Positions 5,342-7,848 of a stretch of 7,848 nt of DNA are shown piece after piece. This DNA comes from Promethearchaeota archaeon (GTDB lineage Archaea; Asgardarchaeota; Lokiarchaeia; Sigynarchaeales; SOKP01): assembly GCA_030620005.1 (NCBI GenBank), contig JAUXAJ010000245.1:1-7848 (forward strand). The letters run 5' to 3'. Under the pieces are notes generated by a model. The model saw only the letters and a list, made by a program, of their open reading frames with translations, ran no database searches and had not been told where the DNA came from. The position numbers and the translations under genes were made by a program. Numbering within the stretch: position 1 is the first letter of the stretch; every line of letters begins with the position of its first letter.

Positions 5342-5375
5342 CCCGCGCCATTGGGGGAATCGGCATTTCTTGTTG
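5323..5375. repeat. 10-bp inverted repeat around a GC-rich island
   Basis: CAACAAGAAA (5323-5332) and TTTCTTGTTG (5366-5375) are exact reverse complements enclosing a 33-base loop with the most GC-rich stretch of the area (about 5341-5364). It may mark an insertion scar or a structured RNA; no known RNA family is recognised. Confidence 0.4.
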
Positions 5376-5436
5376 CTTCTAACCTTTTTAGGAACGCCTT
5401 TTTCCACGCTTTTTTACCATCCTTCGTTTCAATTGG
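5341..5436 (-). pseudogene. Possible gene remnant (basic C-terminal piece)
   Basis: Between stops at 5437-5439 and 5338-5340 the minus strand reads 32 codons containing DGKKAWKKAFLKRLEA and ending DSPNGAG. The GC content is clearly higher than in the flanks, and the amino-acid mix is what one expects of real protein rather than of A/T noise. There is no start codon, so it would be a 3' fragment. The family is not recognised. Confidence 0.3.
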
Positions 5437-5488
5437 TTAATGGAAATCGTTGAAAATTATTCTATTTTTCGCAACAATACTGACTTCT

Positions 5489-5521
5489 AAATGAATAAAT
5501 ATAAATGTCCCTTATTCATTT
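5489..5521 (+). promoter_or_regulatory. Promoter of the aldehyde oxidoreductase gene inside an inverted repeat
   Basis: AAATGAATAA (5489-5498) and TTATTCATTT (5512-5521) are perfect inverted copies separated by 13 bases that include the TATA-like ATATAAAT (5499-5506). This box is about 50 bases before the ATG, so the leader would be roughly 20-30 bases. A dyad flanking a TATA box is typical of an operator where a dimeric regulator blocks TBP/TFB access. Confidence 0.5.
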
Positions 5522-5552
5522 TTACTAAACATTACTAAAAAGGTTATTAATA

Positions 5553-7415
5553 ATGGAGAAGGGTAAATTTGGTAAGATTCTTGAAGTAGATTTGAGTGAC
5601 CGAGTTCTAAAAGAGATCTGTTACGATAAAAATCAAGTTAAAACGTTTTTAGGTGGACCAGGGTATGCAATCGACTATTTAATGAAACAAAAATCATATA
5701 AATTTGATGCGTTAAATCGGAATAATCCATTAATCTACATGACTGGGCTATTAACTGGGACAGCTTATCCATGTTCTGGATTTTATTCCGTGTCTGCTAG
5801 ATCACCATTGACTACCATATACGGTGAAGGCTTATCTGGTGGGTTCTTCGGAGCTGAGCTAAGAAAAACTTTGAACGGTATAATTTTTAAAAACAATGCT
5901 GATACTCCTGTATATCTATTTATTGAAGATGATCATTTTGAATTAAAAGACGCTTCAAACTTATGGGGTTTAACAACTGACAAGACTATACAAGAATTAC
6001 GATCTAAATTAGGAAAACAATTTAAAGTTGCCTGTATTGGTCCTTCTGGAGAAAATAAGGTGCCATTAGGGTGTATTATCAACGATCATTACAGAGCAGT
6101 GGGAAGAACCGGGATGGGGGCGATAATGGGCTCAAAAAACGTAAAAGCTATTGTTGTTAAGAGCGCTAACAAAATAAATTACTATAATGAGGCCAAATTT
6201 AAAGAAATTTCAAAATCACTCTTTATATCTTTTAAAAAATCTCCAATGGCAGAAATTTTGCGCAACTTTGGCACGAATAACATTGATTACTTTGAAAGAT
6301 TATCTGATGTGCCTCATAAGAATTGGGCCTTGCACAAATGGAAAGATGTATCTAAAATTTCTGGTGCCATCGTTTTAGAAAAGCTGCATGTAAGAAGCAA
6401 ACCTTGTTATTTATGTCCATTCAGTTGTGGACGAGAAATAGAGATAAATGAAGGTCCTTACAAGCTAAAAAACGCTGCGGGCACGGAATATGAGACTACA
6501 GCGGCATTTGGGTCAATGTGTTTGATCTCAGATGTGGAAGCAATAGCATACTTAAATCATCTTTGTAATAAAATGGGGGTTGATACCATCTCAACTGGTT
6601 GTACGATAGCTTTTGCGATGGATTGTTATGAGAAAGGGATCCTGACTCAAGATGACATAGGGTTCCCCTTAGAATGGGGTGATGCCGATGCCGTTATTAA
6701 AATAACAAATTTAATTTGTAAGAACGAGGGCATAGGTAAAATCTTAAACAAAGGTTCAAGGAAGGCTTCTGAATTAATAGGTAAAGGGTCTGAGGAATTC
6801 TTAACGGAAATTAAGGGGTTAGAAGCGCCCATGCACGATCCACGAGCCATTTTTCCGCTTGGGTTACAATACGCGACATCAAATCGAGGTGCGTGCCATC
6901 TTCGAGGTTTTGCTAACGATTTATATTCCGGTTTTACTGGTTTTAATAACGTATTAAAGATTAGTAAAAATATACCGATACGGCAAAGAACAGCAGATAA
7001 TCCGAAATTTGCACGAGACGTCGCCATATCTCAAAATTTATCAGAAATTAATAACGCTTTAGGGATTTGTCGTCAAACCATATCTTCAGGGTCTCAAATC
7101 GTGGAAAATATACTTGATTCAATACTAGATGCTATTTATTTTTTAACGGAAATTAAATTTTCATTAAAAGAGCTAATGGAGATTGGAGAACGGATTTTTA
7201 ATTTAAAAAGAGTCTTTAATAATAAGTGTGGAATCACGAAAAAAGACGATAGAATCCCCCCAAGATTGAAACTTCCACTTGAAAGAGGTATCACGAAAAA
7301 AAAAGTGGTTACAATTGATTCAATGTTGGAAGAATATTATAAATTTAGAGGATGGGATGAAAATGGCATTCCAACTCCAAGCAAATTAGGAGAATTAAAA
7401 ATAAATAGTTATTAA
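5553..7415 (+). CDS. aor: Aldehyde:ferredoxin oxidoreductase (tungsten enzyme)
   Basis: Full-length at 620 residues, in line with the family's usual size of about 600. It oxidises aldehydes to carboxylic acids with ferredoxin as electron acceptor, in the cytoplasm, using a bis-pterin tungsten centre and one 4Fe-4S cluster. The N-terminal domain (1 to about 210) has the family start GKILEVDLS, the glycine-rich FLGGPGYA, and the pterin-binding region around SGGFFGAELRK and RTGMGAIMGSKNVKAI. The cluster ligands are visible as C285-x2-C288-x3-C292 (PCYLCPFSC) with the distant fourth cysteine C506 (LGICR). H449 (ACHLRG) and the EYET glutamates (312/314) match the active-site region. The end, EEYYKFRGWDENGIPT, is typical. 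The start is ATG with AAGG nine bases upstream. Subfamily (AOR, FOR or GAPOR-like) and substrate cannot be fixed. It is monocistronic here. Confidence 0.95.
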   Translation: MEKGKFGKILEVDLSDRVLKEICYDKNQVKTFLGGPGYAIDYLMKQKSYKFDALNRNNPLIYMTGLLTGTAYPCSGFYSVSARSPLTTIYGEGLSGGFFGAELRKTLNGIIFKNNADTPVYLFIEDDHFELKDASNLWGLTTDKTIQELRSKLGKQFKVACIGPSGENKVPLGCIINDHYRAVGRTGMGAIMGSKNVKAIVVKSANKINYYNEAKFKEISKSLFISFKKSPMAEILRNFGTNNIDYFERLSDVPHKNWALHKWKDVSKISGAIVLEKLHVRSKPCYLCPFSCGREIEINEGPYKLKNAAGTEYETTAAFGSMCLISDVEAIAYLNHLCNKMGVDTISTGCTIAFAMDCYEKGILTQDDIGFPLEWGDADAVIKITNLICKNEGIGKILNKGSRKASELIGKGSEEFLTEIKGLEAPMHDPRAIFPLGLQYATSNRGACHLRGFANDLYSGFTGFNNVLKISKNIPIRQRTADNPKFARDVAISQNLSEINNALGICRQTISSGSQIVENILDSILDAIYFLTEIKFSLKELMEIGERIFNLKRVFNNKCGITKKDDRIPPRLKLPLERGITKKKVVTIDSMLEEYYKFRGWDENGIPTPSKLGELKINSY

Positions 7416-7671
7416 TTACTAACTCCCTCTGTTAATAAATTATATATTATATGGATTAAATAATTCTTAAATTAAAAGTAATTAGAGAAAAGTTGAAAGA
7501 TATACATGAAGGAAAGCGGGCCAAAATAGAATAAAAAAATTCTCTCAATTAGGAATTTGGCATCATGAAACGACACTAGTTCGTCTTAATAATATTGATT
7601 TCTCTTTATTTTTTCTTATTTATTATTAATTATATTATTATTAATAAAAAAAATAATTTATCAAGACAAGT
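7416..7671. other. Intergenic region between two convergent genes
   Basis: No convincing gene is seen. A short open stretch around 7510-7620 has no start or motif. Bases 7601-7660 are almost pure A/T. They include a T6 run (7609-7614) on the plus strand that could end the oxidoreductase transcript, and an A8 run that serves the other direction. Confidence 0.5.
7646..7653 (-). terminator. U-run terminator of ilvD
   Basis: Eight A's on the plus strand give a U8 run in the minus-strand transcript, about 20 bases after the TGA stop of ilvD. This is the usual archaeal intrinsic signal. It supports the view that the TGA at 7672-7674 is a genuine stop. Confidence 0.5.
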
Positions 7672-7848
7672 TCAAAATATTAAAACTGCTCCTTTCGCAG
7701 CTGAAGAAACAAGTTTTCTATATTTTAACAAGGTTTTACTTTTTATCTCTTTTTCAATTGGTTTCCAAGTCTTCAAACGATCTTCAATTTCTTCGGTGGA
7801 TAAATCCACATTGAGTGTTCTATTTGGAATATCAATCTTTATAATGTC
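7672..7848 (-). CDS. ilvD: Dihydroxy-acid dehydratase, C-terminal end (partial)
   Basis: The last 58 codons of a minus-strand gene that starts beyond the window. IlvD removes water from dihydroxy acids in valine, leucine and isoleucine synthesis, using an iron-sulfur cluster; the cluster and active-site residues lie outside this window. The visible part is the conserved C-terminus: DIIKIDIPNRTLNVDLS, then EEIEDRLKTWKP, then LLKYRKLVSSAAKGAVL, matching the family ending with xYxxLVSSASxGAV. It stops with TGA at 7672-7674, close to the normal family end. The sequence after the TGA is A/T noise, so TGA acts as a true stop here. The gene is convergent with the aldehyde oxidoreductase. The family call is firm; the related Edd dehydratase is less likely given the ending. 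Confidence 0.85.
   Translation of the reverse strand, partial: DIIKIDIPNRTLNVDLSTEEIEDRLKTWKPIEKEIKSKTLLKYRKLVSSAAKGAVLIF

Noticed and set aside
5334..5375. tRNA or other known structured RNA in the GC-rich island
   Set aside because: No T-loop GGTTCAANNCC motif, anticodon arm or matching acceptor stem was found, and the stretch reads better as a protein remnant on the minus strand.
6647..7027. 126-codon minus-strand frame inside the aldehyde oxidoreductase gene
   Set aside because: It is antisense to conserved parts of the enzyme, with no recognisable domain.
345..7848. Genome-wide reassignment of TGA to an amino acid
   Set aside because: ilvD ends at a TGA close to the family's normal end and is followed by noise and a U-run. 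The 620-codon aldehyde oxidoreductase has many Cys and Trp codons but no in-frame TGA. Recoding, if real, is local.

Overview
The window is AT-rich and most resembles an archaeal chromosome, possibly an Asgard-type lineage. The archaeal signs are TATA-like boxes a few tens of bases before several starts, Shine-Dalgarno sites matching an archaeal 16S tail, a U-run terminator, a tungsten-type aldehyde:ferredoxin oxidoreductase, and many small Cys-rich zinc proteins, one of them anchored in a membrane. A BRCT domain and a leucine-rich-repeat remnant fit an Asgard origin, but no marker gene fixes the lineage.

Layout. Bases 1-344 hold no convincing gene and end in a good promoter and ribosome site. 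Bases 345-2321 are one continuous reading frame broken only by a TGA at 1437-1439. Read through, it encodes an N-terminal domain, two SWIM zinc fingers, an OB-like domain and a C-terminal BRCT domain, which suggests a nucleic-acid-binding or repair protein. The TGA falls exactly where the second SWIM finger should have its first zinc-binding cysteine. Convergent to it (2330-2752, minus) is a membrane-anchored eight-cysteine zinc protein, with a perfect hairpin spanning both stop codons. A small helical protein follows on the plus strand (about 2808-3056), then two overlapping small helical genes on the minus strand (3295-3724).

Bases about 3700-5440 are a mosaic of broken or short pieces. There is a leucine-rich-repeat fragment (minus). 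Head to head with it is a Ser/Gly-linker, membrane-helix and zinc-ribbon protein that is also interrupted by an in-frame TGA. Then come a repeat-containing intergenic stretch, a 61-residue zinc-ribbon gene and a radical-SAM fragment (minus). The last part is ordinary metabolism: a full-length aldehyde:ferredoxin oxidoreductase (5553-7415, plus), then the 3' end of a dihydroxy-acid dehydratase gene (ilvD, minus) running off the window.

The strongest lead is the TGA at a zinc-ligand position. It could be selenocysteine recoding, UGA suppression, a recent nonsense mutation or a sequence error. A second in-frame TGA lies 2.7 kb away. TGA appears to work as a normal stop in ilvD, and the 620-codon oxidoreductase has no in-frame TGA, so a genome-wide code change is unlikely.
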